Counted from the first letter of the stretch, positions 17,417 through 25,958 are shown. The stretch is DNA of 64,000 bases from UBA11524 sp034104265 (GCA_034104265.1 JAXEEE010000023.1:1-64000), one strand, 5' to 3'. Notes: generated by a model from the letters alone, not told the origin. A program made the numbers and translations.

Positions 17417-18348
17417 GCGTCCCCCTCCTCCTGCATCAGCTTCATGAACACGTCCTCCAGCTCCACATCCTGGGGGTAGAGCATACGCATCTCCGCCCCG
17501 CTGCCGCTGATGGCCGGGGCCAGAAGGGCCGTCACGTCCCGGTCGGCCTCCAGCAGCCATTCCCCCCAGCCCTGCTCCCGCTCGGGCAGGGGCGTCAGGG
17601 CCGTCACCCCGGGCAGGGCCAGCAGCGTCTCCCGCAGATGCTCACCCCTTGCCCGCAGGCGCACCCGGCAGCCCTCCGGCCGGGCCTGGGCGGCGATCTC
17701 GCTCATGGTGCCGCAGGCCACCGTGCGTCCGCGGCGGAGGATCAGTAGCGACGAGCATACATCCTCGATCTCCGACAGGATGTGGCTGGACAGGATCACC
17801 GCGTGATCCCGCCCCAGCTCCCGGATCAGCTCCCGGATGGCGATGATCTGCTCCGGATCCAGGCCCGCAGTGGGCTCGTCCAGCATGATCAGCCCGGGAT
17901 TGCCAATCAGCGCCTGAGCCAGGCCCACCCGCTGCCGGTAGCCCTTCGACAGGCTCCGGGTGGGGGTGTTCAGGCAGTCCTCCACCCGGGCCATTTCACA
18001 CACCTGGCGGATGTGGCTCCTGCGCCTGTCCCGGCGGATACGGCGGATGGCGCAGGCGTACTCGAGGGACTCCCGCACCGTCAGCTCCGGGTACAGCGGC
18101 GGCACCTCCGGCAGATACCCCACCTCGCTGAGATAGTCCGCGCCCAAGGTGCGCACATCCTGCCCGTTCCACAGGATGCGCCCGGCAGTCGGCGCGAAGT
18201 ACCCGGCGATCATGTTCATGGTGGTGGACTTTCCCGCCCCGTTCAGGCCCAGCAGGCCCAGGATCTGCCCCTTCTCCACGGAGAAGGACAGCTCCCTGAC
18301 GGCGGTATAGCCATGGTATTTCTTGACGATGTGCTCCAGCTGAAGCAT
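17413..18348 (-). CDS. ABC transporter ATP-binding protein (GldA-like)
   Basis: A 311-residue ATPase. Walker A is GLNGAGKST, the Q-loop region GYLPEVPPLYPELTV, the signature LSKGYRQRV, Walker B LIMLDEPTAGLD, and the H-loop ILSSHILSEIEDV. The 90-residue C-terminal extension is usual for ABC-2 exporter ATPases. The start is either 18348 (MLQLEHIVKKYHG) or 18360; GGAAGGG abuts the 18360 ATG, so I prefer 18348. It is the first gene of the four-gene exporter operon. Confidence 0.88.
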   Translation of the reverse strand: MLQLEHIVKKYHGYTAVRELSFSVEKGQILGLLGLNGAGKSTTMNMIAGYFAPTAGRILWNGQDVRTLGADYLSEVGYLPEVPPLYPELTVRESLEYACAIRRIRRDRRRSHIRQVCEMARVEDCLNTPTRSLSKGYRQRVGLAQALIGNPGLIMLDEPTAGLDPEQIIAIRELIRELGRDHAVILSSHILSEIEDVCSSLLILRRGRTVACGTMSEIAAQARPEGCRVRLRARGEHLRETLLALPGVTALTPLPEREQGWGEWLLEADRDVTALLAPAISGSGAEMRMLYPQDVELEDVFMKLMQEEGDA

Positions 18349-18395
18349 GCGCGCGTCCATCCCTTCCGGTGTGATCGTGGATCTGCCCAAACGCC

Positions 18396-18427
18396 AAAGG
18401 CCGGCCGTGCTTGCGCACGGCGCGGCC
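18396..18427 (-). terminator. Hairpin terminator after the sugar-binding-protein gene
   Basis: GGCCGGCCGTGC (18399-18410) pairs with GCACGGCGCGGCC (18415-18427) with a one-base bulge around a TTGC loop. On the minus strand TTTGGCGTTTGG follows, a weak T-rich tail. It separates the sugar ABC operon from the exporter operon. Confidence 0.6.
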
Positions 18428-18450
18428 AATGGCGCGTGATCCCATCAGGA

Positions 18451-19986
18451 TCAGTCGACGAAGTTGTGATACTGCTCAGTCCAGACAGCGCTGCGGATCT
18501 GGCCGTCGATCTCCCAGGCGGTGGCGACGGTCTCGTTCCACTGCGCCTCGGTCAGCTCACCCACCAGAGCCTTCTCCATGGCTTCCTTGATGAGGGTCTG
18601 AGCGTCGTCGGTGAGGAACTCGGCGTCGGTGCCGTTCAGGTCATAGGGCACGTAGTAGTCGAAGGGAGGAATGGCCTTGATGCCGGCGTAGATCTGGTTG
18701 CGCATCTCCCACGCGGTGTAGGCGCGCCAGGTGGAGTTCTCCTTGGTGACCAGGGGTTCGGGATACTTGTCGTAGTCGTACCACTCCAGCAGCTGGTACT
18801 CCAGCATGTAGCGGTCGGTGGCGCCTTCGGGCTGGGTGAAGGTCTCGCCGTCCTCGGACAGGATCCAGTGGTCGCCCTCGATGCCGTAGGTGGCCAGCAT
18901 GTAGTTGTCCTGGGACTCGTAGATCCAGTTCAGCAGCTTCAGGGCCCACTGGGGATCCTCGCTGGTGGCGGACAGGGCGACCTCAGCCATGTAGGTGGGG
19001 TTGCCGCCCCAGGCGTTCACGCCGCTGGGCGCGTCGGTGAAGTTGGGGATGGCCGCCCAGGAGCAGGTGCTGTCGGGGTTGGCGGCCACCAGGCGCTCGG
19101 TGCCCTGCAGGCCCATGTTGTACCAGCCGGAGCACATGCCGATGCGGTCGGTGGCGCCCATGTCGTTGGCGGTCTCGTTGGTCATGGTCAGGTAATCCTG
19201 GTTGATGTAGCCCTTCTGGTACCACTCGGCAGCCTTGCTGACCAGGGCCCAGGCGTTGGGATGCATGTACCAGGGCTTCACGGTGCCGTCCTCATCCAGG
19301 AAGCGGTCCACGTCGTTGCAGTCGCCCTTGGTGCCCAGGTAGTACACATGCAGGGGGCCGGAGAACAGGCTCTGGAAGTAGGGGATGTAGCCGTACTCGT
19401 CGTTGGGGTCGCCGTTGCCGTTCACGTCGGTGGTCTTCACGCCCTCAAAGTAGGCTTCCAGCTCGGCCAGGGTGGTGGGCATCTCCATGCCCAGCTTCTC
19501 CAGCCAGTCGGTGCGGATGGAGGGGATGCCGCCGGCGGTGAAGGTCTCATGGCGGGGCAGAGCCCACACGTTGCCCTGGGCGTCCTTGCAGGGGATCCAG
19601 GCCTCGTCGGGGATCATGGCCACAACGGCGGGCAGGTAGGTATCCAGCATTTCCTGGGTGTAGGGCTGGATGGCGCCGTTGGCCGCGTAGTTGGCCCACA
19701 CGCCGCCGCCGGCGGTCAGGTTCAGGGTGTCGAACTTCTCGGAGCCGGCGATCATGACGTTCACCTTTTCATTCCAGGTGTTTTCCGCCACGACGATGAC
19801 CTCGAAGTCAATGCCGGACTTCTCCTCGATCAGCGCCTTGATCTTGTCGTTCTCGGTCTTGTTCTCCTTGTTGGAGTTGGACCGGATCACGAAGCGCGCG
19901 GGTTCGGTCTGCTCATCGGCGAAGGCTGCAGCGGTCAGGCTCAGCAGCATCGCGACGGCGAGAACCAGGGAGACCAGTTTCTTCAT
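18451..19986 (-). CDS. Extracellular sugar-binding protein of an LplB/YtcP-type ABC importer
   Basis: A 511-residue solute-binding protein. The signal peptide is KKLVSLVLAVAMLLSLTAAAFA, cut after AFA; no lipobox cysteine is visible, so membrane anchoring is uncertain. The mature part has the family-1 binding-protein pattern with ENTWNEKVNVMIAGSEKFDTL, the PSIRTDWLEKLGMEMPTTLAE box and DVNGNGDPNDEYGY, a calcium-loop-like segment common in YtcQ/LplA relatives. The start at 19986 has AAGGAGG 8 nt upstream. It is the last gene after the two permeases, the reverse of the order in the other sugar operons here. Pectin or rhamnogalacturonan oligosaccharides are the likely cargo by family and by the neighbouring acetylesterase-like gene. 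Confidence 0.85.
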   Translation of the reverse strand: MKKLVSLVLAVAMLLSLTAAAFADEQTEPARFVIRSNSNKENKTENDKIKALIEEKSGIDFEVIVVAENTWNEKVNVMIAGSEKFDTLNLTAGGGVWANYAANGAIQPYTQEMLDTYLPAVVAMIPDEAWIPCKDAQGNVWALPRHETFTAGGIPSIRTDWLEKLGMEMPTTLAELEAYFEGVKTTDVNGNGDPNDEYGYIPYFQSLFSGPLHVYYLGTKGDCNDVDRFLDEDGTVKPWYMHPNAWALVSKAAEWYQKGYINQDYLTMTNETANDMGATDRIGMCSGWYNMGLQGTERLVAANPDSTCSWAAIPNFTDAPSGVNAWGGNPTYMAEVALSATSEDPQWALKLLNWIYESQDNYMLATYGIEGDHWILSEDGETFTQPEGATDRYMLEYQLLEWYDYDKYPEPLVTKENSTWRAYTAWEMRNQIYAGIKAIPPFDYYVPYDLNGTDAEFLTDDAQTLIKEAMEKALVGELTEAQWNETVATAWEIDGQIRSAVWTEQYHNFVD

Positions 19987-20054
19987 GATGATATCCTCCT
20001 TACGTATATTTTCAGGGCGACCCGCCCCGGGTAACAATGGAAAACGCGGCATGC

Positions 20055-20936
20055 TCAGCCCTTGACTGAGCCCACCAGCATGCCCTTGACGAAGTACTTC
20101 TGCAGGAAGGGGTACACGCACAGGATGGGCACCGTGGCGATGACGATGGTGGCCATGCGCACGGTTTCCGCCGGGGGAATGAAGTCCATGGCGGAGCCCA
20201 CGACGGTGATGTCCGTCACCGTGGCGGAGTCGATCAGCTGGCGCAGGGTGTACTGCATGGTCCACATTTCCTTGCGGTTCATGTAGAGCATGGAGTCAAA
20301 CCAGGAGTTCCAGTGGTACACCGCGTAGAACAGCGTGGTGGTGGCGATGGCTGCGGTGGACAGCGGCAGGTAGATGCTGAAGAACACCCGCAGGTCATTG
20401 GCGCCGTCCAGCTTGGCGGATTCCTCCAGGGAGTCGGGAATCTGGCTGAAGAAGTTGCGCATGACGATCAGGTTGAAGGCGTTGACCATGCTGGGCAGGA
20501 TGTACACCCAGAAGTTGTTCAAGAGGCCCAGGGACTTGTTCAGCAGGAAGCTGGGGATCAGGCCGCCGGAGAACCACATGGTGAACACGATGATCGCCGT
20601 GAGGGCCTTGCGCGGGGGATAGTACTGCTTGGACAGGGGGTAGGCCAGGAGCGTGGTCACGGCAATGTTCAGCGTGGTGCCGATGAGGGTGCGCATGATG
20701 GTGGTCATGTAGGAATTGATGATGTTGGAGCCGGAGGAGAGAATGAACTTGTACCCCGACCAGTCAAAGGTGGAGGGGATCAGCCGCAGCGGGTGCAGCG
20801 CCCGCTCGATCTCCGGCGTCACGGAGCGCCCCACCACAAACAGCACCGGGTAGAGCATCACCGCGCACAGAAGCACCATGACGATATTGTTGATGACCAG
20901 GAAGACCTTCTCCCCCCGGGTCAATGCGCCATTCAT
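20055..20936 (-). CDS. Sugar ABC transporter permease, YtcP/LplC type
   Basis: A 293-residue, six-helix permease of the CUT1 group. The cytoplasmic EAA loop that contacts the ATPase reads EESAKLDGANDLRVFFSIYLP, and the protein ends in the characteristic FLQKYFVKGMLVGSVKG. AGGGAGG precedes the ATG at 20936. It is 16 bp after the LplB-like gene and 68 bp before the binding-protein gene. No ATPase gene accompanies the operon. Confidence 0.9.
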   Translation of the reverse strand: MNGALTRGEKVFLVINNIVMVLLCAVMLYPVLFVVGRSVTPEIERALHPLRLIPSTFDWSGYKFILSSGSNIINSYMTTIMRTLIGTTLNIAVTTLLAYPLSKQYYPPRKALTAIIVFTMWFSGGLIPSFLLNKSLGLLNNFWVYILPSMVNAFNLIVMRNFFSQIPDSLEESAKLDGANDLRVFFSIYLPLSTAAIATTTLFYAVYHWNSWFDSMLYMNRKEMWTMQYTLRQLIDSATVTDITVVGSAMDFIPPAETVRMATIVIATVPILCVYPFLQKYFVKGMLVGSVKG

Positions 20937-20952
20937 CCGTCTTCCTCCCTTC

Positions 20953-21921
20953 TCAGAACAGGCCCTGGGCGCCCAGCTTCTTGCTGGCCTTGTTGGAGAA
21001 CACGATCATCGCCAGCGCCAGCACGGACTTCACCAGGCCCACCGCAGCGGAGTAGGAGAACTTCGACTGCTGGATGCCGTTGCGGTACACGTAGGTTTCA
21101 AACACGTCGGACACCTCGTACACCGAGGGGCTGTAGAGGTTGAAGATCTGATCGAAGTTGTCGTCGAACATCTTGCCGATCTGCAGGATCAGCATGATAG
21201 CGATGATCTCCGACAGGGCGGGCAGTGTGATGTGGACAATCTGCTGGAACTTGTTGGCGCCGTCCACGCGGGCGGCCTCATACTGCTCCTGGTCGATGCC
21301 GGTGATGGCCGCCAGGTACACGATGGAGCCGTAGCCAATGTTCTTCCAGATTTCCGAGATGATCAGGATGGGCCGGAACCACTGCTTGGAGGTGAGGAAG
21401 TACACCGGCTGGCCGCCCGCCAGCTTGATGATGGTATTGATGGCGCCGTTATCCGGGGAAAGCAGGGTGTTCAGCAGTCCCGCCACCACCACCCAGGACA
21501 GGAAATAGGGCATATAGGTGATGGTCTGCACGGTGCGCTTGAACCAGTTGGCGCGGATCTCGTTGATCATCAGGGCCAGCAGGATGGGCGCGGGGAAGCT
21601 GAAAATCAGCCGCAGGATGCTCAGATAAATCGTGTTCTTGAACACGCGCTCACAATAAAGCGAATTGAAGAAGATCTCGAAGTTCTTCAGGCCGATCCAG
21701 GGCGCGCTCATAATCGCGCTGAAGCCGCCCGCCGCGCCCTTGTAGTTCTTGAAGGCAATGATAATGCCGTACATGGGCACATACTTGAACAGCAGGAAAA
21801 ACGCCAGCCCCGGCAGCACCATCAGGTGCAGATAACGATAATGCGTCACATTGTGCAGAAACCTGCGCCCACGGGACGGCGCGGGCCTCGCCCTGCCCGC
21901 CGCTGCTTCATTGGCTTTCAT
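20953..21921 (-). CDS. Sugar ABC transporter permease, LplB type
   Basis: A 322-residue permease, first gene of its operon. Family marks are YLHLMVLPGLAFFLLFKYVPMYG at the first helix, TYMPYFLSWVVVAG, the EAA loop EAARVDGANKFQQIVHITLP, and FNLYSPSVYEVSDVFETYVYR near the end. GCGAGGGG precedes the ATG at 21921. A likely attenuator leader lies upstream between 22078 and 22282. Confidence 0.9.
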   Translation of the reverse strand: MKANEAAAGRARPAPSRGRRFLHNVTHYRYLHLMVLPGLAFFLLFKYVPMYGIIIAFKNYKGAAGGFSAIMSAPWIGLKNFEIFFNSLYCERVFKNTIYLSILRLIFSFPAPILLALMINEIRANWFKRTVQTITYMPYFLSWVVVAGLLNTLLSPDNGAINTIIKLAGGQPVYFLTSKQWFRPILIISEIWKNIGYGSIVYLAAITGIDQEQYEAARVDGANKFQQIVHITLPALSEIIAIMLILQIGKMFDDNFDQIFNLYSPSVYEVSDVFETYVYRNGIQQSKFSYSAAVGLVKSVLALAMIVFSNKASKKLGAQGLF

Positions 21922-22077
21922 GCTGACCCCTCGCTTTCTTCCTTAACAACAGCCTTTTTCGGGATACTTTGCTTATGATCTCATGATACATGACTGACCG
22001 CGCAACATAAAAGATGAAAAGGGGCAAAATTAGCGCAGAATCAATCATTTCCCTTCCCTTCCTCCCCGCCCGCATAC

Positions 22078-22109
22078 AAAAAGGGGGGAGCGTCTCTGCC
22101 AACGCTCCC
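22078..22109 (-). terminator. Terminator hairpin in the leader of the lplB operon
   Basis: GGGAGCGT (22086-22093) pairs with ACGCTCCC (22102-22109), and the minus-strand product ends in CCCTTTTTG. It lies between a good minus-strand promoter and lplB with no full-sized gene between, so it either ends a short RNA or acts as an attenuator. Confidence 0.7.
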
Positions 22110-22131
22110 TCCTGCATGCCGCTTTTCCGGG

Positions 22132-22221
22132 CTACCCCCGGCGACGGGCACACAGCAAAGCAGAGCGCATGGACTGACCCATGTGCCGACACATCTGCAT
22201 GCCCCTGCCGCTCTGCCGCAC
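22132..22221 (-). CDS. Possible 29-residue leader peptide
   Basis: A GTG start at 22221 is preceded by AAGGAGG at the optimal 8-nt distance, and the frame runs 29 codons to TAG, rich in Arg, Met and Gly. It lies downstream of a minus-strand promoter and ends 22 bp before a terminator hairpin, the layout of a translated attenuator. No known leader peptide is recognised and it could be chance. Confidence 0.35.
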   Translation of the reverse strand: MRQSGRGMQMCRHMGQSMRSALLCARRRG

Positions 22222-22252
22222 GGCGTGCGCCTCCTTCCGCGAAGATGAAACC

Positions 22253-22282
22253 ATTCTACACCTGCATTCCCTAGAAAGTCAA
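22253..22282 (-). promoter_or_regulatory. Promoter of the lplB-operon leader
   Basis: On the minus strand TTGACT (22282-22277) and TAGAAT (22258-22253) are 18 bp apart. It lies about 330 bp upstream of lplB, leaving a long leader. Confidence 0.65.
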
Positions 22283-22354
22283 TAGCATTGATGGCATTTG
22301 ACTTGTTTTGCGCAATTTCTGATCGAAATTGCCCGGCTTTGCGTCGCCGCTGCC

Positions 22355-22383
22355 TTGCGCGGGAGGTTCCGGCGCGGTATACT
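22355..22383 (+). promoter_or_regulatory. Promoter of the acetylesterase-like gene
   Basis: TTGCGC (22355-22360) and TATACT (22378-22383) are 17 bp apart, 38 bp upstream of the ATG at 22421. Confidence 0.7.
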
Positions 22384-22420
22384 GATGCCATTCACCAACG
22401 CTGCAAAGGAGAATGATACC

Positions 22421-23089
22421 ATGCCCACCATCTACATCATCGGCGATTCCACCGTGGAGGACAACACCCCGCCCTTCCGTGGCTGGGGCTGGGCGCTGCC
22501 CGAATACGTCGCCCCCGGCGTGCAGGTGGCCAACCATGCCATGAGCGGCCGCAGCTCCCTGAGCTTCATGAACGAGGGCCGCTTCGCCCCCGTGGAGGAG
22601 GGCATGCAGCCCGGCGACCTGCTGCTGATCCAGTTCGGCCACAATGACGAAAAGGACGACGCCGAGCGCCACACCGACCCCGCCACCACCTTCCCCCAGC
22701 AGCTGAGCCTCTACTGCGACGCGGCCATCGCCAGGGGCGCGCAGCCCGTGCTGATGACCCCCGTGTGCCGCCGCTTCTTCGTGGGCGCGGACAGCATCCT
22801 CTACACCCACGGCGAATACCCCGCCGCCATCCGCAGGCTGGCCGCCGAGCGTCACATTCCCCTGCTGGACCTGAAGAAGGCCTCCCGGGCGCTGTACCTC
22901 TCCCTGGGCGAGGACAAAACCGCGGAGCTGTTCGTCCGTCTGGCCCCCGGCGAGCATCCGGACTTCCCCGACGGCCACGACGACAAGACCCACTTCAACG
23001 CCCATGGCGCGCAGGTGATCGCGGGCCTTGTGGCCGACCTGATGCGTCAGGAGCCCGCCTGCGCCCCCTTCCTGAAGGTGGAGGCCTGA
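22421..23089 (+). CDS. SGNH hydrolase, rhamnogalacturonan acetylesterase-like
   Basis: A 222-residue SGNH esterase without signal peptide. Block I is YIIGDSTVEDN (catalytic Ser), block II has AMSGRSSLSF (oxyanion Gly), block III is LLIQFGHNDEKDD (Asn), and block V is DKTHFNAHGA (catalytic Asp and His). The DSTVED start and QFGHNDEKDD fit RhgT/YesT-type rhamnogalacturonan acetylesterases, which remove acetyl groups from imported pectin fragments. The start at 22421 is set by AAAGGAGA; earlier in-frame ATGs lie before the promoter. It is divergent from the LplB/YtcP importer, which fits uptake followed by deacetylation. An Imm-5-like gene follows after 2 bp. Confidence 0.85.
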   Translation: MPTIYIIGDSTVEDNTPPFRGWGWALPEYVAPGVQVANHAMSGRSSLSFMNEGRFAPVEEGMQPGDLLLIQFGHNDEKDDAERHTDPATTFPQQLSLYCDAAIARGAQPVLMTPVCRRFFVGADSILYTHGEYPAAIRRLAAERHIPLLDLKKASRALYLSLGEDKTAELFVRLAPGEHPDFPDGHDDKTHFNAHGAQVIAGLVADLMRQEPACAPFLKVEA

Positions 23090-23091
23090 CC

Positions 23092-23616
23092 ATGCCCCGC
23101 CTGCGGAAAATGCTGGGCAGCGCGGAGCATCCCACCGTGATTGCCCTGATGCGGCAGATGGAGACCCAGAGCCACTTGACCCTGATCCGCTGGGCGGCGG
23201 ATCAGGCGAAGGCGCTGGCGCTTCCGGTGTACCAGTCGGCGCACCCGGAGGACGCTCGTTTGACGGAGGCCCTGACCGCCGTCAGACGTTTTCTGGCGGG
23301 TGAGCTTTCCGCCTCCGGCCTGGCCGCGCCCCTGAAGGCCGCCCGGCAGGCTGCCCGGGAGACCACGGAGCCCGCAGCCCAAGCCGCCGCCCGGGCCGTT
23401 GCCACAGCCTGCGGCGCGGCCCGCACCCCCACCAGCGCCCTGGGCTTTACCTTCTACTGCGCCGCCGCCGTGGCCTACGCGCAGGCCGGGTTGTCCGCCT
23501 CCCCCGCCGAGCATGACGCCCTGGCAGACGAGGTCTTCGCAGGGCTGCTGGCCTCGCTTCAGGCAGCCTCCGTCCCCGACGAGGCGCATCCCGCCCAGCT
23601 GCAGTGGGGCTGCTGA
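23092..23616 (+). CDS. Imm-5-like putative immunity-domain protein
   Basis: A 174-residue alanine-rich helical protein. The pattern HLTLIRWAADQAKALALPVYQ, PEDARLTEALTAVRRFLAGE, then KAARQAARE, PAAQAAARAVATACGAART and ALGFTFYCAAAVAYAQAG fits the Imm-5-like domain, annotated as a putative immunity protein but also found singly in many Firmicutes. No toxin gene lies next to it. It starts 2 bp after the esterase stop and so is probably cotranscribed and coupled, an odd pairing. The function here is unknown. Confidence 0.75.
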   Translation: MPRLRKMLGSAEHPTVIALMRQMETQSHLTLIRWAADQAKALALPVYQSAHPEDARLTEALTAVRRFLAGELSASGLAAPLKAARQAARETTEPAAQAAARAVATACGAARTPTSALGFTFYCAAAVAYAQAGLSASPAEHDALADEVFAGLLASLQAASVPDEAHPAQLQWGC

Positions 23617-23669
23617 AGCCGCCCCGCTCCGCCACCGCAGGTTTTCGCAAAATTTTCTTCCAAAACCCC

Positions 23670-23698
23670 TTGCATTTTCGCGGAAGGTGTGATATTAT
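23670..23698 (+). promoter_or_regulatory. Promoter of tRNA-Thr
   Basis: TTGCAT (23670-23675), a 17-bp spacer, then TATTAT (23693-23698), 24 bp before the tRNA. Confidence 0.75.
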
Positions 23699-23722
23699 AT
23701 CAACGTTGTCGCGAGACAGCGT

Positions 23723-23798
<76 letters not shown>

Positions 23799-23799
23799 T

Positions 23800-23828
23800 A
23801 AGACTTGCAGAAATGCAAGTCTTTTTTG
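23800..23828 (+). terminator. Terminator of tRNA-Thr
   Basis: AAGACTTGCA pairs with TGCAAGTCTT around a GAAA loop, followed by TTTTTG. Confidence 0.9.
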
Positions 23829-24000
23829 TTGTTTCCGGGAAATTGTTGTAAGAAGCGTGGTGCAGAGTTACATTTTTGCCGCACTCCATCCTGCAATCCG
23901 TAGTTTTGTCAACAGATTCGTCAATTTTCCGGGTTTCAAGCACTCCGCAAACCGCGCTGTTTCAAGGGGTTGCGGCGTTTTTGCCTCGTCAAACGATTTG

Positions 24001-24255
24001 TCAATTCACGCCGTATGCCGCCGCAATAGCCGCCGCCGTGTTGGCTTGCTCTGCGCGGCCTCTGACATGGTATTTCATGGTGGTGGAGGCGTTTGCATGC
24101 CCTGCCGCCTGCTGTGTCTGCTTCACATCCTTTGTCTGATCATACACGCTGGTGAGAACCGTCGCTGCAGCAACGGTGCCTTCCCTTACCTTTTGCCACA
24201 GGTATACCGTACCAGTGGTATGTTTTCCGTCAACGGGATCGTGTACGTGAAGCAT
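24001..24255 (-). pseudogene. Tyrosine recombinase, C-terminal fragment
   Basis: Eighty-four codons remain. The reading VYDQTKDVKQTQQAAGHANAS then TTMKYHVRGRAEQANTA is the C-terminus of a phage/conjugative-element integrase family common in Clostridia, with the GH box and the Tyr nucleophile (MKYH). The N-terminal arm, core and box-I Arg are missing and the segment before VLTSVYDQ does not resemble an integrase. It points towards tRNA-Thr, as integrases at tRNA sites often do. A second fragment of the same family lies at 32397-32873. Confidence 0.8.
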
Positions 24256-24577
24256 TCCGATTTGTGCTGGAAAAGAATCTCTACAGGGAGCGAATTGCTC
24301 TTAAGACGGTTCTGCCTGTTGGCTCTGCCGGCACGCCAACGAGCGGGATGGTATTGGCAAGCCTACCCGGCACTTTGCCCGGAACAATAGATGTAATCGC
24401 TGTCCCTGTAAAGAAGGAATCCGATCCTTCAAAGCCCCTTTCTCGTGTTGAATGTGATTGGGACGATCCGTATAACGATACGTTTATCGAAGAAAAAGCA
24501 TGTGCCATTTCTTTCTGATCTGATTGGCATTCTGCTGATCTGATGAGCACGGAATGCCGGGGCTGCCGGCATCGCTG
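24256..24577. other. Gap without a recognisable gene
   Basis: About 320 bp between the recombinase fragment and an AraC gene. Short overlapping frames exist on both strands (24264-24518 plus, 24281-24550 minus) but neither has a clear ribosome site or a family I know. It may be decayed mobile-element DNA. Confidence 0.5.
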
Positions 24578-25786
24578 TCACTTGGCATACTTTTCCCGAT
24601 ATTCCGTCGGCGTGCGTCCAGCGTATTTTTTGAAAACCCGTGTAAAATGACCCGGCGACGAAAACCCAAGATATGCACCGATGACGGTAAATGACTTGTC
24701 CGAATACCGGAGGAGGCGCTTTGCTTCCTCCGTTTTTTCTTTCATGATAAAGTCCGTCAGCGTTTCGCCTGTTTCTTTTCTGAACTTTGCTGACAGATAA
24801 GGGCGGCTCATGAATAGTACCCGGGCAATGTCCTCCGCACGAATGGGCTCGGACAGGTGATGCTGGATATAGTTGGCGACATCAAGGGTAAGCTGTGTAG
24901 GTTCCCCGCCAAAGCGAATCCGTTCCACACGCTCTGTAAACTCCAGCACCATGTGGTATTGCAGATTCGTGATTCGATCCAGGCTATTGAGCAGCTCACA
25001 CTTCTGAATGTACGCATCGCTCAGGGAAAAAGCATCCTCTGTGCCAAGGCCGCCCTGAATGGCGGAGCGGGAGACCAGCGTGGCAGTTACCACAAACGTA
25101 TTCTTTACCTGGCGGAGCTGATCCTCAGCCAGCGTTCCGCCCCGAATGGCAGGCGCGGACGCAATCCACTGCCTGAGCGATGCCGTATCGCCCTTGCGCA
25201 CCATGCGCAGAAGCTGCTGCTCCTGGAAATAGGTGTTGTGTTCATGAAGCTGCGCTTCGCCATCGGGCGGGAGAGGATCCAGGACGCGGGCGCTTCGCTG
25301 CTGCTCCAAAAGCCGCTTCAGATCCGCCTGCTCAGCTTCATAGATGGTGATGTCCTTCAGCTCCAGCTTCTCGCCGTTGAGGATATAGTTGATGGCGCAG
25401 AGCATTTGCATCATGCTCTCCAGCGGCATGCAAACAATGCTTTTCATGCCGTCCACGAATTCCTCCAGATCCTCGGCCGGAACATCGGCCTGAAAGGCCA
25501 GCTCCCGAAGCTGCTGGTCATTGCCGGAGACCTGTCTGGAGGGCCCGATAACGATTTTGATGCTGCCTGAATTGACGATGCCGTAGTAGTGAAACCGCTG
25601 GGTCACATAGTACCCGATATGGGCTGTGACCTTCCAGATATCTTCCCGATACAGCGTCATGGGATCCCGCGGCAATCTGACGACGGAATGATAGAACAGC
25701 AGCCGATCACCCTGAAAAACGCGGATCGGTACACCGGAAAGATCGCCAATGATCTTGCAGACGTAGTTCAGATCGATGCCATCCAT
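24578..25786 (-). CDS. AraC family regulator, YesN-like
   Basis: A 402-residue one-component regulator. The first 290 residues form a sensor of unknown type with a central helical segment (EQADLKRLLEQQRS). The C-terminal 100 residues hold the two helix-turn-helix units: RAEDIARVLFMSRPYLSAKFRK and KSFTVIGAYLGFSSPGHFTRVFK followed by GRTPTEYREKY. The start at 25786 is preferred because GGAGG touches the earlier ATG at 25792 but is 7 nt from this one. It is divergent from the GH3-symporter-GH78 operon and is its likely activator. The ligand is probably a rhamnose- or glucose-containing sugar, by context only. Confidence 0.9.
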   Translation of the reverse strand: MDGIDLNYVCKIIGDLSGVPIRVFQGDRLLFYHSVVRLPRDPMTLYREDIWKVTAHIGYYVTQRFHYYGIVNSGSIKIVIGPSRQVSGNDQQLRELAFQADVPAEDLEEFVDGMKSIVCMPLESMMQMLCAINYILNGEKLELKDITIYEAEQADLKRLLEQQRSARVLDPLPPDGEAQLHEHNTYFQEQQLLRMVRKGDTASLRQWIASAPAIRGGTLAEDQLRQVKNTFVVTATLVSRSAIQGGLGTEDAFSLSDAYIQKCELLNSLDRITNLQYHMVLEFTERVERIRFGGEPTQLTLDVANYIQHHLSEPIRAEDIARVLFMSRPYLSAKFRKETGETLTDFIMKEKTEEAKRLLRYSDKSFTVIGAYLGFSSPGHFTRVFKKYAGRTPTEYREKYAK

Positions 25787-25809
25787 GTCCATACCTCCAA
25801 TATATTACC

Positions 25810-25838
25810 ATTATAGCAATTCAGATACGGATATGCAA
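25810..25838 (-). promoter_or_regulatory. Promoter of the YesN-like regulator
   Basis: On the minus strand TTGCAT (25838-25833), 17 bp, perfect TATAAT (25815-25810). Confidence 0.75.
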
Positions 25839-25844
25839 AGAGAT

Positions 25845-25873
25845 TTGACCCTAATATGATATGATGGTACAAA
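25845..25873 (+). promoter_or_regulatory. Possible promoter of the GH3 operon
   Basis: TTGACC (25845-25850), 17 bp, then TACAAA (25868-25873); the weak -10 fits a promoter that needs an activator. It is back to back with the regulator's promoter. Confidence 0.45.
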
Positions 25874-25958
25874 GCGGAAGAAATGCAGCCGGATTCATCA
25901 TGGCAGGAGATTGGCCATGCGATACGGGTGGCACAACCAGGGAGGAGGAAACCGGTTC

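Noticed and set aside
17782..20034. Very long plus-strand open frame (750 codons) opposite the ABC ATPase and sugar-binding-protein genes
   Set aside because: It is the antisense shadow of codon-biased GC-rich genes; it has low-complexity Gly/Val/Gln/His composition and no ribosome site.
21908..22048. 46-codon minus-strand frame with a hydrophobic start overlapping lplB
   Set aside because: The ribosome site is mediocre and the overlap of lplB by 14 bases, with no conservation information, does not support a gene.
24264..24550. Overlapping short frames on both strands
   Set aside because: No ribosome site, no recognisable domain and location in integrase debris.
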